From NCBI RefSeq assembly GCF_020520425.1, contig NC_079487.1, positions 109,960,141-110,024,140 on the forward strand: a stretch of DNA of 64,000 nt, in the 5' to 3' direction. Below, in pieces: positions 24,468 through 37,717 of this stretch. The position numbers and the translations under genes are program-made. Within the stretch, counting starts at the first letter, position 1, and every line of letters starts with the position of its first letter. Origin of the DNA: Spinacia oleracea (lineage: Eukaryota; Streptophyta; Magnoliopsida; Caryophyllales; Amaranthaceae). Below the pieces are notes generated by a model. It saw only the letters and a program-made list of their open reading frames with translations, was not told the origin of the DNA and ran no database searches.

Positions 24468-27400
24468 ATGGATAAAGGAAATAAAAAGTGGTGGACATTT
24501 GCTAGATGGAGTGATGAATATGAACGAGGAGTTGATGAGTACATTGAAAACACTTTTGCATCCAAGTCACAAGGAAATCAAATTTGTTGCCCTTGTGAAA
24601 TTTGTCATTATCGTTATTGGCATGATACCAATGTTATTAAAGAACATATAATTTGTAACGGTTTTGTGCCTAGATTTGACATAGTAGGGGGGGACAACGA
24701 AATAGAAAATGTGACAGTTGATCCTGATGTATCTCCTAATATAAACGATGGCATAGAGGGGTTGTTGAATGATTCTTTAAGAGAGGGGCCAAATGAAGAT
24801 GCAAAGAAGTTTTTGAAACTAATTGAAGAAGGTCAACAAGAGTTGTATCCCGGTTGTAAAAGATTTTCTAAACTTTCCTTTACAATCCGGCTATTTATTC
24901 TCAAGTGTGATTATAAGCTGTGCAACGCTGGGTTTGATGCTTTTTTAGAACTTTTTAAGGAAGCGTTGCCCGATGATACAAAGTTGCCATCTTCTTTTAA
25001 AGAGGCGAAAAGTGGGTTAAAAGTTTTAGGGATGAATTATACTAAGATAGATGCATGCCCCAATGATTGCATGTTGTATTGGGAGGAAAATGCAAATGCA
25101 ATAAGTTGTCATGTTTGTAATACTCCGAGGTGGAAATCAAGTGATAAAGACAATGTAGATGAAAAGCCCCATAAAATTCCAGCCAAAATCCTAAGGTACT
25201 TTCCAATCAAGAAGAGGTTGCAGAGGTTATTTATGTGCCAAGAAACCGCGAGGTACATGAAATGGCATGCAGATGGACGTGAAGAAGATGGGCTTTTACA
25301 ACATCCAGTGGATGGTGAAGCTTGGAAGGAATTTGATAAGTTGTACCCAAAGTTTACTGCAGAACCTCGTAATGTGAGGCTAGGGTTAGCCACAGATGGA
25401 TTTAATCCATTTCACACGATGAGCATTGTACATAGTACTTAGCCAGTCATCTTGATCAATTACAACTTGCCTCCATGGTTGCTCATGAAGTCTGAGTTTT
25501 TAATGTTAGCATTACTTATTCCCGACCCTCTATCCCCCGGCAATGATATTGACATCTATCTACAACCACTAATCAAAGATCTAAAAGATTTGTGGGAGTT
25601 TGGGTTGGAAACATATGATGCTTCCACAAATAAAAGGTTTGACATGCATGCAGCTTTGATATCTACTGTTTCTGATTTTCCGGGTTATGCAATGTTGTCT
25701 GGTTGGAGCACTAAAGGAGGAAAAGCATGTCCTTGCTGTCATTATGACACACAATCACGATGGTTGGACCATAGCCGTAAATTTTGCTACCAGGAAAATC
25801 GCATATTTCTAGATCCAGCCCACCCTTGGCGCCATGATAAGAGAAATTTCAACGGTGTAATTGAGGAGAGAACTGCACCTCTTAGATTGAAAGGAACTGA
25901 TATTGAGGAGCTACTACGAGACTTTCCAAATGAATTTGGAAAGAAGCAAAAGAAAAAGCCAGATGAAGAAGTTCCATGGAGAAAGTTGCCAATACTTTTT
26001 AACTTGCCTTATTGGAAGCATTGCACTAATCGCCATAATCTTGATGTTATGCATATAGAAAAGAATATATTTGATAACATCATCGGAACATTGTTAGACA
26101 TTCCTAAGAAGACCAAGGATCATGTGAGTGCTCGTCGTGATTTGAAAGTTCTCAAAATTATGTCGGAGCTTCAACCTATTGGAGAAGGCGATGATGAAGA
26201 AATCCCGAGATCGCGATTCTGGTTGACACTAGAAAAGAAGCGTTTGTTTTGCCAGATTATTAAGAATGCAAAGATACCACAAGTTTATGCTTCTAATATT
26301 TCTCGTTGCGTGCAAGTTAATGAAGGGAAGATCATGGGCTATAAGAGCCACGATGCTCATTTTTGTATGCATTACTTGCTTCCAATTGCTTTGAAAACAA
26401 CATTACCTAAAGATGTTGCAACTCCTTTAATAAGGTTATGTCATTATTTCAAAGGCATATGGAATAAAGCTATTAACCCTCGAGATCTTGATAATCTCCA
26501 TCATGAGATAGTTGAATCTCTTTGTCAACTAGAAACAATTTTTCCTCCTTCATTTTTTACCGTGATGGTCCATTTACCTGTTCATTTGGTGGAAGAAATT
26601 AGGCTGGGTGGTCCTGTTTGTAGCAGGTGTATGTACGCAATTGAGAGGTATCTTCATGAATTAAAGGATGATGTTCGGAACAAAGCTTGCCCTGAGGGCT
26701 CAATGGCAGAAGCATATTGGGCCAAAGAGTGTCTTAGATTTTGTGATAGATACATAAATCAATCAAACACTCCTTCAGATATTGTGAAGCCTAGTATGTC
26801 ACAACCACTCTTTTCTAATATTGGCCGACCTACTAGGGGAAAAGGAAGGACCACGAAGAACCAGGGTGTGGTTATGATTGATCATGCTACTTGGGCTCAA
26901 GCGCATCAATATGTCTTATTCAATTCTAGTTGTGAGGAAATTGAGGAATACATCAGGTAAAATAGCTTCTAATAAAATCATTTTTTTATATTTTTTATAT
27001 TACATAACTATCATCATAGACTACTAGTACTAAGATATTTTTTTTCCCACAGTGATCACATGACATCTATAAGTTCTCATAGGAAAAGAAAATGGGATAG
27101 TGCTCAAAATCATAGCAAGGAATTCATGGATTGGTTCAAGGAGAAAGTTACTTATAGGCTTGAACAGGGTGAGGTAGTACCTGACCATGTTAAATGGTTA
27201 TCAAAAGGGCCTTCATATGTCGGAAAAAGGTACACCGGCTACTCTGTTAATGGCTATCACTTCCACACCATGAAGCGCGATGCAAATTCTGTATCTCAAA
27301 ACCATGGAGTTACTTTAACAGCTCTTACACCTAGTTTTTCTAGTAGCAAAGATCAGAATCCTATTATGGGAGATGTTGCTTATTACGGTTCGCTAGAAGA

Positions 27401-27957
27401 AATCATTGAGCTATCTTATCATGGTCAATTCAGTGTCGTCTTGTTTAGATGTGTGTGGTATCACTCAGAAACGAATGATGACTTTACAATGGTTAACAAG
27501 AATAAGACAATTTGTGGAGGAGAACCATTTATCTTGGCATCTCAAGCACGTCAAGTTTTTTATGTAGAAGATCCAACCAAGAATGGTTGGTATTATGCTG
27601 TCCACAACCTGCCCACGGAACTTTCTGATGGTAGGTTGTTGAATAACATGTTTTTTTTTTGATGATGTAAATGCTCGAGTTTTTCTTGCACTTGCTTGAT
27701 GATGGAGGTTCTTGATTTACTTGTTTAAGCACAATTTATCTGTTACTGAGAATTGATACCTTATATGTCTTGGAGAATCTGAATTTTGGTTTGATTTAGA
27801 TCAATTCGACTTTTCGAGTATTTGTTTTTTCTGTTTTGCTAAGTTTTTATGTGCCCTAAGTCTGTTGTTAGATGTGTTAGCTGTAAATGAAGAGAATTTG
27901 GTGAATGATGTAGAGGGAGTAGTGTTGAAAGTCGAAATCAATGATGGTTGTTGTTGA
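24468..27957 (+). pseudogene. CACTA TNP2-type transposase, one nonsense codon
   Basis: Gene model join(24468..26956, 27053..27630, 27881..27957), 1047 codons plus stop, phases consistent. Introns are GT-AG; the last exon is the least certain. Residues 1-75 match the transposase-associated domain (WWTFARWSDEYERGV, CPCEICHYRYW, EHIICNGF). Transposase_21 follows (LATDGFNPF near 310, GWSTKGGKACPCC, NLDVMHIEKNIFDNIIGTLL near 530), then DUF4218 (FFTVMVHLPVHLVEE, RCMYAIERYLHELK) and DUF4216 in exon 2 (VFYVEDPTKNGWYY). Codon 325 (25440-25442) is TAG within IVHST-stop-PVILI; the family normally has Trp there, so a single TGG to TAG change breaks an otherwise open frame. The product would cut and join element ends in the nucleus, with the co-encoded TNP1-like protein. 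Confidence 0.9.
25440..25442 (+). other. In-frame nonsense codon in transposase
   Basis: TAG replaces the family-typical TGG (Trp) between MSIVHST and PVILINYN. Both sides remain in the same frame, so this is a point change and not a frameshift. Confidence 0.85.
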
Positions 27958-29059
27958 TTACTAGTTTAGGGAAGTAGGGAACATCATGTTGTACTGTGTT
28001 GAGGAGCAATTGTTGATACTGATTACTGTAAATCTTTGATACACAGTGAAATTGGTGTTATATTCATAATTTCGTTGTTTCTTTGGATGTCATTGGTTTC
28101 TGCTGAATTTTGTTGCATTATTACTTCAAATTAGCTTTTGCATATTTCTGCTGTTGGTTTTATTTCAGTTATAAGATACTGTTGGGTTCTGTTGCTTCTG
28201 CAGAATGTGTTGTTCTTGCACGTGTTGCTGCCGCTAAGTTGAGTGTGTTTTGCAGCTGGTTGGTTATAGTTGTTGGGCCTGGGTCTGTGTCTGATGGGTT
28301 GCGCTGTTGTTGGGTCGGGTTCTGATGTAGTTGTTGGGTTTTCTACTTAACTCTTGTTTGTTTTCAGTGGAAGTAATTTCAGTTGCACTGTTGTTGATTT
28401 TATGAAATCAAAGGGAGAATAAGGAATCAAAGTGCCAAATTGGTAATGTCGTGACTACTTATCTATATTGATGCGTAGCTGAGTTGTTTTCTGACTTTTT
28501 CTTTGTTAAAGTTACCTTAATTTCACAACTGTATTTCGTATCATTGTATGCATTAATCAACGTTATAAATGGTTATTCTTAGCCTTCCCGTAGATTGTTG
28601 CTTCTTGTGTTATGACTTGTGATGTATGAACCTTATGAATTGCTGCTGACTGCGAGACCCCATTTCCGTTGATAATTTCCAGAATGCATTAATCCATAGC
28701 TTCGAGAACCACCACTTGATCTGTCATCCTGATGCCACCATACGGTCTAACATGTAGTACTGTTTCCATGAGATTCTGCCATCGTTTTACCCTTTCAAGA
28801 TGCATCCTTATCTTATCTTTCTCCTCCATATATAGCTGCTTCATTCTGATTTATTATTATTTACGACTTGTTTCGAATGTGATTATATATATGGAATGAT
28901 GATTATTGATTTTCAAAATGTTGGGATTGAATTTTAGGAAAATTGAAAGAAGAAATCAGGAGAAAACAGCGTATAATGTTTGGGATTGAATTTTAAGAGG
29001 AAGTTGTCCTTTTAATATATAATGATTTTTATTTGTATAATGTTTTTCTACAATTGCGG
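27958..29059 (+). other. Spacer between the two CACTA genes
   Basis: T/G-rich non-coding sequence with no frame that matches a family. It may contain the transposase 3' end and leader introns of the downstream gene. Confidence 0.4.
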
Positions 29060-32000
29060 ATGAAGGGGATTAAAGCTAAATCTATCCTCCACAAGAATGT
29101 GTTACCGGATTACGAAAGGCAAAGACTAGAGAAGTTGAAACGCAATGCAGAGTTCATGGCAGCTCAAGGAAGAGGAAGTTTGGCAACCCAGATATATGAT
29201 AAATCCAAGGCATTCGCTAATACTATTGTCCCAATTAACACATGGGATGATAACCAAGGGCTTTCAGAAGATGGCGATGATGAGTACATGCCGGAGAATG
29301 AGGGTAGTGAGGATGAATTCGGTTATGGGAATGTAAAAAGAAACTCCAAGGTCAGTATCATATAAATGCAAAATTGTATGTCATATGTTAGGAGCTGCAA
29401 TATGTTAAGTTTTCTGTATGTACTATCTTTATTTCTCTACGTGCTATTATTGTTAAGAATATAGGTCGATGTGTACCTTTTTTGCAGGTTCGTGTGACTG
29501 CTAAAAATAATGGAAGGTCACCCTCTTTACAGCTGCCACATTTTACTGAGGTGGTTACCAGAAATATTGCACGCAAGGTCCGTGAGTTAACTGATTTTAA
29601 AATTATCTTTTTTTTTTTTGTTAAAATGCAAAATATCAACAATCAGTCATGTCACACACCTATTCTGCTTACAGAGTCAGTGCATGTATACCATTTGTGC
29701 CTCCTTGTGAACTATCCTTTAGTCAAAATTTAATCCAAGGACAAGCAGATGCAGAAGTATAGGGCTCGAACTCAGCTTGTTAGTCGTATGATTAATTACA
29801 TGTTTAGGAACAATGTTGAACTTGTGTTTCACTGCGTTAAATTAACAATGTTGAATACAAATGAGATAGGACTAGTTGGGAACCATAGGAAAATCTTAAG
29901 AAAGCTTATTGCTTATTAGGAGTACTACCATGATAAGCTAATGCAGATAGATTGGTAAAGAATAAACATAACATGTGATTCTGTGAATATAGTATAAGAC
30001 ACTGGCACACTGCATAACTGGGATGTTGAGCTTTATGGACTTGAAGCAACTGAGATCCTCAGTGAAGTAGTCACTTTCTTAGTGAGAAATCTGCAGAAGT
30101 AATCCGGGAATGTTCAGAGAAGGAAAGCTGAATACAATCCCGCGAGTATAAATCATAAAATTCCATAGGATTTTCAGTAATAATTTATTTTCAATCATAT
30201 GTGAAGAATAGTACTTATAACGTATTCACAAGCATCAGAGATAAATAGTTTCATTTGTTAAACTCGGTTTCTTTTTCCAAAAATGTATTTATTTTCTATG
30301 GCCTAATGTCTCCCCTAGATTTCCTCGATTCTATGCATCTTAAGACAAGTCTAGACTCAACTCACTCAACTAATTAATGAGAATAGTGATCTTAGTTGAA
30401 AAGATTTTTCAATCTTCGCTTCTAAAGTACAAGCCTACCCAGCAGAACAATAGATCTTTGGCTTTGACTAAAAAGCTTCCATCAGCTAACTTTAACATGG
30501 TTGTTAAGCATCTGAAATATTCATGACTTTGAAATATTCGAGTTAAAGTTGATTGGTTATCCTTATTTGAGTTCTAAAATGATTGTTAAGCATCTGAAAT
30601 ATTCATGACTTTGACTGTGGAGACAGGACTTGATCCTAGATTAAAGTGCAGACCTGGAGCTCAGTGGTGACAGCACAGGATACTCATCCATGTCAACATA
30701 GTTCTTGTTCATGGCAGCCATCACTAGTTTATCGCACTCCACGTATTAATCCTACTGCACTTAACACTCCAACTTGCACTAATTTGAGATTTGATAAATC
30801 AGTTGATGAATCATTATTGGTATTTGCAGGTCTATAGAGAAAAGTCTGGTCCTATGGCTGCATTTATCAAGCACAAAACAGAAGCACAACCTTCAGAAAA
30901 TCATCACGCGGAGCAACTTCCAGAAAGGCAACCTCCAGAATTGCAACTCTCTGGAGAACAATGTGCCGAAAGGCAACAGCGCACACTGACTTTTGGAAAG
31001 AACTTGCAAAACACTGATGATCATAATGCAGTCCATCCAATGAGTAAGGTTCAACAGAAAGGTCAGCAACACAGAAACAACCAACCTGATAAACAGTCAG
31101 TCCGGTTACAGAAGAAGCAGCAACAAAAGGCATATTGTCGTCCAGGGTCATTGTCTGCATTCCGTGAGTTACGGAAAAAACAATCAGGAAATGTGATTCG
31201 CGACTATGAATTAGAAATTCCTTCCAACCATGAAGTGGCATATGAATGTGAGGTTACATCCACTACTACAAATGAACAAGGGCTTGAAATTGTACCACAA
31301 CTTAGGGATGCTAAAAATGTAGTAATGGATGGTAGGACCGCAACTTTACGTGAAAATGAATCTCAACAAACAAATGAAATCCCCATCGAAGGTATGATTC
31401 AGTTTATATATATGTATTATATGTATATGCCCTGATTAGTATAGTAGCTACTGCATTGTAAATAAGAAGCGCCCATATCCTTGTAACTTTTACATTGATA
31501 CTACTTCCTTTTATCCTTATATTAGCTCCTACAATCAAGAAGCGTCGTGGGCCGACAAAATTGGTGAAGGTACATGCCCGTACAATGGACGAACGCCCTT
31601 ACCTTATTCTGAATAAGTTTGGGAAGCCAGTAGGGCCTGATGATGAAATTGTTGAAGAATTTACTCGATTTTTGGGAACTGTGGCTAAAAATTCAGAGTT
31701 AGCCCCTCTTAATTTTGTTAATTGGCCAAGTCTTCCCACACATGATAACATATGGGAATATGTCAAGGTTTGTTTCTCACTGAAATAATCATCTATCCCT
31801 ACTAAGCAGTTCGGCTGAAATTCTACTACTTATGCATATATTTTTCTGGTTTAGGAGAAATACTTGGTACCTGAAGAAGGAAGAAAGTGGGTAATGGAAA
31901 CTGTTAACTATACGTGGCGTGTCCATAAAAGTAGAATGAAACAGAAATATTACTATGCATTTGATACTGACGAAGAAAGACTGGAAAACGCTCCGAAAAC

Positions 32001-34936
32001 CATTCCAAAAACACATTTCGAAGATCTCTTGAACTACTGGAATTTAACGACGACTAAGGTACTGTAAGGCTTTTCATTTTCCTTCTACTAATTTTATTTT
32101 GGTAAGCATGTCATTAGTCATTATATTATTTCTGCTTTTCATTTAAACTCTCAGTTCAGTTGCATACTTTCTTGCATATAACATGAGTTAAGGGGGAAAA
32201 TAACCAATTTCGTAGGAAGAAAGTGAGACCAACAAAAGGAATCGTCAAATGCTCCAGGATATGCACACAATGGGTCCCAAATCATATGCCTTGTTACGTC
32301 ATAAATTGGCAAGTATTTTTGTAACTCATTTTCACTAAAATCTTAAGTTGGCAGTTATGTTATCTACTTCTATGTTGACATGGTCGAATTCATTGAACTA
32401 TATAAGCATCTAATATCATATCAATATTTTAATAGCAACAAGAGGACCCGAATAAGCAAGAACCTTCCCAAGAAAAGGTCTACAAAGCATCCAGGTCAAG
32501 AAATCCTAAGAAGACATACAAAACAAGTTTCGAGAAAACGAAAGATAATATTGTGAGTTTATCTTATTATATCCTTACTTCCGTGAATAGCTATGCTATG
32601 TGTAAACTTATAATGCTTCATGGCCAGGTACAAATGGAGGCGTTACTGTCTCAAGAACATGAAGGACAGAAAAATGCAGATCCCTACTACGAAGTGATAA
32701 AAAAAGCCGAGCACAATGGACGTGTACGTCTTTTTGGGAAAGCTGTGACCAAGAGTGATTTAAAGAATAGAGGCAAAGCTTCAGGATATACAATTCCTGA
32801 AGAGTTCCTACAAAGCATCCAAGCAATGTTAATTAAACAATTTCAAGAAGCTAATCCTGGAATGAATCTCGTGGTTCCTGGATCCTCTACTGGATCTATT
32901 CCAAGGGAGTCAACTAGTGATAGGTCACAAGTTAACGAAGAGCGAAGTGGGGAACAGTCTTCTGCTGGGACACAACTAGAAAATCAGGTAAACTTTTTCC
33001 CATATCTTTCTCTGGTTAGATTCTGGTTCTGGTTCCTTCATAGCCTAACCATTCATGATGAGATAGTTAACATTCGTAATAATTAGCTATTGACACTTGT
33101 GTTGATTCTTGTGTTGCCTCTCGTTATGTTTAATAGGAAATTTTGATTTAAAAGGATCATGTCTATTATTTACAAATCATTATTAGGCTAATCTCCAGTA
33201 GGCTGCCTAGAGGTATTAAAACTATCAAATAGGAATCATCCGGTTCTACAAAATCTGGGCTTATATAAAATTTCTTCTTATCAGAAATGTTAACTGGAAA
33301 CCACTAACTCCCCCTCCATGAAAACATAGATGCGGGGCTGCAATACAGTAAATCTATTTGAATTTAGATTCTCCATGAATCGCCTCTCTTTTCTCTCCCC
33401 CATGGTGGCTCCTTTTGTCCTCCTTGGATCTGGCAGTCCTCGGTCTTGTAGTTGATCTTGTTGATGGCTACCCCTACCCCTGTGTCTTCCTTTTCCTTTC
33501 TCTTGTCACCTTCTCCAATTTATACTGTTGCAACTTTCAGTTTTTAATGGCCAGCTTTCAGTTACTAGTTACTATAGTTCATCTCCCCAATTTACCCCTT
33601 AGCAGTTGTTTGACAGCAGTTATGCTGACTGTGATAGGGTGAAGGTGTAAATTTCTATTTCATCGAGTTAGCTGTGATGGTTTCGGGGTTGGAGGCATTT
33701 ATATATTAACGTTGGTCAACTTGCAACAGAGAAGTAATTTATACCATTGATATACATAGTACACCTGAGTTAGATGTTAACTTTAGTTTAGGGTGCCTAT
33801 TATAATTAAGAAAAACACTAAGATGCTTCACCGAATCAGGTCAAACCTAAACAGAAATTTCAGTTATCAAATGTTTATACAAAACCAAATTTGGCAGTCA
33901 CCTAGTCTGTTAGACCTTTTCCTCTTGGACACTTGCTGATAGTGATACCACAACTTTTCCATTTGGTAAAATTGGCTGCTGAAAGGTTGCAAATTCTTTT
34001 GGGGTACATATTCTAACGTAGTGTTCAGATAAGAAAAATTCACAATCCCGATTTAAATTTGAACTCTGTATCGAGTTATAATGAGAAAATAACATATTAG
34101 ATTCATCGTGGCATAAAAAAGGTTCCTGAAATAATCATATGTTAAACTTTTTTACAATATAATCATAGAGAGAAAGAAACATACAGACCTCTAGAATGAC
34201 TAGGGGATCGTCCAGCTTCCCTCAACACTTTCTCTAACACCAGAATTCAGTAGTGTACAGATACATTTTCTTCGTCCCAATAAAAAATTCACCCTAAACC
34301 TTCACTGCATTGTTACTAAAATAGGGGTTAGTTGAACTATGCAACAACTAAATATCAAACAAAAATAATTGTGCTACTAGGTCAAAAGAGTACCAAGAAA
34401 CCAACCTGCATTGTTCAGTAGGCTGGTTTGTTGCATATGGTTGGTCTGCAATGGTTTACAATCAGTTTTATTGTAGAGTTGGTGTTGCTGCTTCTGTCTC
34501 CTTCAGTCTTGTTAGTGCAGTTGCTTGTATGTTTGTTGCTGCTGGTCTGTTGGTTTTCTGGTGTGAGGGCTTGTTGCTGCTCTATTGTGTGCAGGTTGTG
34601 TGTGCTATTGCAGGCTGTGGGTGCCTCGGCTGCAGTTGGTGCTTTGTTTTTTTGTTTTGTTTTGGGTTGCGGTTTGTGCACCCTAGTCCTGGTTGTTGGT
34701 TCTTTGTTTGGATTTTGGTAATAAAATTTGCTATTTTACAAAAAAGAAAAAGAAAAAGAGTAGCAAGAAAACAACTCCTCATAATTGAGGTCAAAATAAT
34801 GGAAATATGTGTTCTGTTATGACCCTTTTTGATATTTAATGGAAAGGTTTATGTTCTATTATTTGAGACTTTTGAATCTTGCTCATTACTTTCCTTATAT
34901 TTTAATCTACAGGTTGTTGAAGAACAAATGAATTGA
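29060..34936 (+). CDS. CACTA second gene (TNP1/Transposase_24-like), nine exons
   Basis: Model join(29060..29350, 29488..29577, 30830..31391, 31526..31767, 31855..32058, 32216..32308, 32436..32552, 32628..32987, 34913..34936), 660 aa, with no stop in frame and every phase consistent. N-terminal [18 protein letters not shown] is typical of proteins encoded by plant CACTA elements. A Gln-rich middle (exon 3) precedes the Ptta/En-Spm (Transposase_24) region: [19 protein letters not shown], then [25 protein letters not shown], and [20 protein letters not shown]. The exon 6 donor reads TTG/GCAAGT, a GC-AG intron, required to keep frame. Introns 2 and 8 are long (1.25 and 1.9 kb). By family analogy it binds subterminal repeats and aids transposition. 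An upstream in-frame ATG at 29033 is possible. Confidence 0.8.
32988..34912 (+). other. Last intron of CACTA second gene
   Basis: Begins GTAAAC and ends CTACAG. It contains T/G-rich sequence (34430-34730) similar in style to 23140-23400 and 28110-28330. A minus-strand frame at 33910-34095 has protein-like composition (for example [20 protein letters not shown]) and might be captured host sequence. I recognise no family for it. Confidence 0.4.
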
Positions 34937-35299
34937 ATTAGATATGGAGGAAGTATAACTTTTTTGGTGGTGCATGTATCTCACATTTGTAATTAGTTGG
35001 CCGTTTTGATGTATGTATGTGTGATCTTAGCTACGTAAGAAACTTGTAATACGTTATTATTTTTTGGGAACGTGTGATACGTTTTATCTTTTGGAATACT
35101 TATATAAGTACTAGCAAAGTACTTAATTATAATTAATATCATTTGTAGATATTCATGTGATTGGAAAAGTATATATATATATGGTCTCATTGAAAATGTA
35201 AATTTCATCCTCTTGGATTTTGTTATTTTAGGTATTTGTCCAAATTACAATTGCAGGCAATATTCCATTTACAAAATGATACGAGCTCTAATAATGTAG

Positions 35300-35655
35300 T
35301 ACACCCGTTGCATTTTCCAAAAACAGTTGTCCCTAAATCTATGGCAACGGTCAAAAGTAAATGGCGGTAATTGTCAATGACTGTTGCATTAGGTGTTTAT
35401 GACCATTACAATACATGTAAAGCAACGGTTCTTGTAAAAATGTTTTAGCCGTTGCAATAGGGTTAAAGGGGCGTTGTCATAGAGCTGATGCAACGGTCTA
35501 CCTTGCTTGTCAATGAACCGTTGCATTAGCTGTAGTAAACCGTTGCAATATATCTAAAGCAACGGCAGCAACTGCAACGGTTAGGGGACCGTTGCAATAC
35601 GTCTAATGCAACGGTTATTTGGCCAATTGCAACGGTTATGCGGCGTTGCATATTC
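35300..35655 (+). repeat. CACTA right subterminal repeats
   Basis: More than a dozen copies of CCGTTGCA / TGCAACGG in both orientations, the counterpart of 11760-11936. They run to within 20 bp of the terminal inverted repeat. Confidence 0.88.
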
Positions 35656-35672
35656 TCGTTTATGTTGTAGTG

Positions 35673-36386
35673 TGTTTAAAGTTATACGTTACATTTTTAT
35701 TTATATGTAATATTAATTTAATTTCATATTTATTTGTTTGTTAAAATTAATAATTGTGTTTGTAGATGTATTTAAAGTGTAGTATATGTAAAAGTAAAAA
35801 AGTAGGTAAGAGAAACAAATGACCTTGAGTCAAGATTGTAGAAGAAAAATGAGAGATTTAAGTAAGTAGTATGTCAAGTTAGTGGAATATGAGGTGAAAG
35901 AAGGAGAAGTATGAGAGAGAAATTATTTGTCATTTGACCGAAGGTCAAGGATGCACATGGTCTAAGGGTAAACCGGGTACTAACACCAAAAAAAAATTCC
36001 CTATTCTATAAGTGTGTAGATTATTTTAATAATCCAAGACGGACACCAAAAATGAATTTACTAAAATAACATCACCTTTTCACTTATATAATAGAGATAG
36101 ATATATAAAGGGAATTTTTTTAAGAGACTTCGAATGCCCACATAAAATTTCCACGTCATCAAATATAACTAATATTTCAGTTTTATTAAAAAAAATAAAA
36201 AGATAATGTTTCAGATTTGAGATTTATTTGAGTTAAAAAATAAATGTCACATAGCAATACGTGACGCATAGAGTAATCAACCACATATGGAAAATTTACT
36301 TTGAAAAAAAAAACAATAGCCGCATAGAGCTAGTATAACTATTTAAGTGATAAAACACTGTAAGTTTATCGTCATGCATATAAACT
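35673..36386. other. AT-rich flank, possible Helitron left part
   Basis: No gene. The stretch around 36090-36180 (ATATATAAAGGGAATTTTTT) resembles the 5' region of plant Helitrons, and Helitron-like 3' ends occur at 37555 and 37594. No clear TC terminus could be fixed. Confidence 0.3.
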
Positions 36387-37325
36387 TTGAAATTTTTGGA
36401 GAATCGGTTTGGATTTATGCCTGGGAGATCGATTATGGAGGTCATTCATCTTATAAGGCAACTAATGCAGAATTATGGGGATAAGAAGAAGAATTTACAT
36501 ATGGTTTTCATTGATTTGGAGAAGGCGTATGATAAGGTACCAAGGGAAATTCTTTGGTGGGAATTAAGTAGGAAAAGAATTCCGAGAAAGTATATTGATA
36601 TCATCAAGGACATGTATGAAGGAGTTAGTACGAGTGTGAGAACTAGTGTTGGTAAGACTGAAGAATTCCCCATTACGATTAGAGTGCATCAAGGTTCCGC
36701 ACTTAGCCCGTTTCTTTTTGCTATAGTCATGGACGAATTGACGAGGTCAATCCAAGATGGTATACCCTAGTGCATGATGGTTGCAGATGATATTGTGTTG
36801 ATGGATGAAACAAAAAAAGGAGTTGAAAATAAGTTTGAGTTATGGAGACAAACTTTGGAATCTCGAGGTTTTAGGCTGAGTAGAAACAAGACGGAATATA
36901 TGGAGTGTAAGTTTAGTAGAGTCCAAGATAGAGAGACAGGGGCGATTACCTTAGATGTGAAAACTGTCCAAGGATCTGAAATGTTCCGTTATTTAGAATC
37001 TATTATCCAAAGGATGGAGAATTGGATGGCGATGTGACCCATATAATCAAAGCAGGTTGGTTGAAGTGGAAAGGTGCCACGGGTTCCTATGTGATTCATG
37101 TATGCCCCAAAGATTGAAGGGAAAATTTTACCGCACGGCAATTCGACTGGCTTTGGTATACGGCACGGAATGCTGGGCATTAAAACATTGTCACGTACAC
37201 AAGATGAATGTGGCGAAGATGCGCATGTTACGTTGGATGTGTGGGCATACGAGAAAGGATCGTTTGAGAAATGAGATTATTAGGAAGAAAGTAGAGGTTT
37301 CACCGATTGAGTTTAAGATGGTTTG
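36387..37325 (+). pseudogene. RTE-type LINE reverse transcriptase remnant
   Basis: The retained reverse transcriptase blocks are GFMPGRSIMEVIHLIRQL, MVFIDLEKAYDKVPREILWW, HQGSALSPFLFAIVMDEL, and a catalytic box reading VADDIVLMDE. The usual first residue of FADD is Val here. The C-terminal signature KMRMLRWMCGHTRKDRLRNE is characteristic of plant RTE-clade LINEs. There is a TAG at 36768-36770 where Trp is expected (GIP-stop-CMMVADD) and frameshifts after about 37030 and 37080. The endonuclease part is missing, so the copy is 5'-truncated and dead. Confidence 0.88.
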
Positions 37326-37527
37326 TTTTTCAACTTTAATATATACTCCGTATATGGATAATCTTTGAACTTTTATACAGCCATTGGCTTATATAATGAA
37401 CGGTAGTCGTCATTGTAGACTCGCACTGCGGCGCTGTCATACTCATTGTCAATGATTATAAAAACAATCATTATTCTAATTATTGCTTAAAGTTGAAAAA
37501 CAATCTCATAAAAAAAATGAATTTAAT

Positions 37528-37555
37528 CCGTGTATCGCACGGGTTTTAAATCTAG
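37528..37555 (+). mobile_element. Helitron-like 3' terminus
   Basis: A hairpin CCGTG-TATCG-CACGG (37528-37542) is followed ten bases later by CTAG (37552-37555) and then T. Helitron 3' ends carry such a hairpin about 10-12 nt before CTRR and insert between A and T. The left end is unresolved. Confidence 0.5.
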
Positions 37556-37568
37556 TTATAAATTAACC

Positions 37569-37594
37569 TGTGCAGTGCACAAGCTTAAATCTAG
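37569..37594 (+). mobile_element. Second Helitron-like 3' terminus
   Basis: A hairpin TGTGC-AGT-GCACA (37569-37581) is followed by CTAG (37591-37594) and T, only 39 bp after the previous terminus. This resembles tandem or read-through Helitron ends. Confidence 0.45.
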
Positions 37595-37598
37595 TATA

Positions 37599-37717
37599 CC
37601 AATGATGTTTTGGCCTAGTGGTTAAGACTGGGGGTCTGTGTACAATAGGTCTCAGGTTCGAATCCCCCACCCCATTTGTAATTTATATTGTCCGTGTGGC
37701 TCATTCACATAAAAAAA
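37599..37717 (+). mobile_element. tRNA-derived SINE with 20-bp target duplication
   Basis: The A box is TGGCCTAGTGG (37611) and the B box is GGTTCGAATCC, then a short body and an A8 tail. The flanks ACAAGCTTAAATCTAGTATA (37579-37598) and ACAAGCTTAAAGCTAGTATA (37718-37737) are a 20-bp duplication with one mismatch. It is a compact, recent SINE insertion and not a tRNA gene. Confidence 0.85.

Noticed and set aside
37605-37677. tRNA gene
   Set aside because: A and B boxes are present, but there is no proper acceptor stem or anticodon arm. The A tail and 20-bp target duplication identify a SINE.
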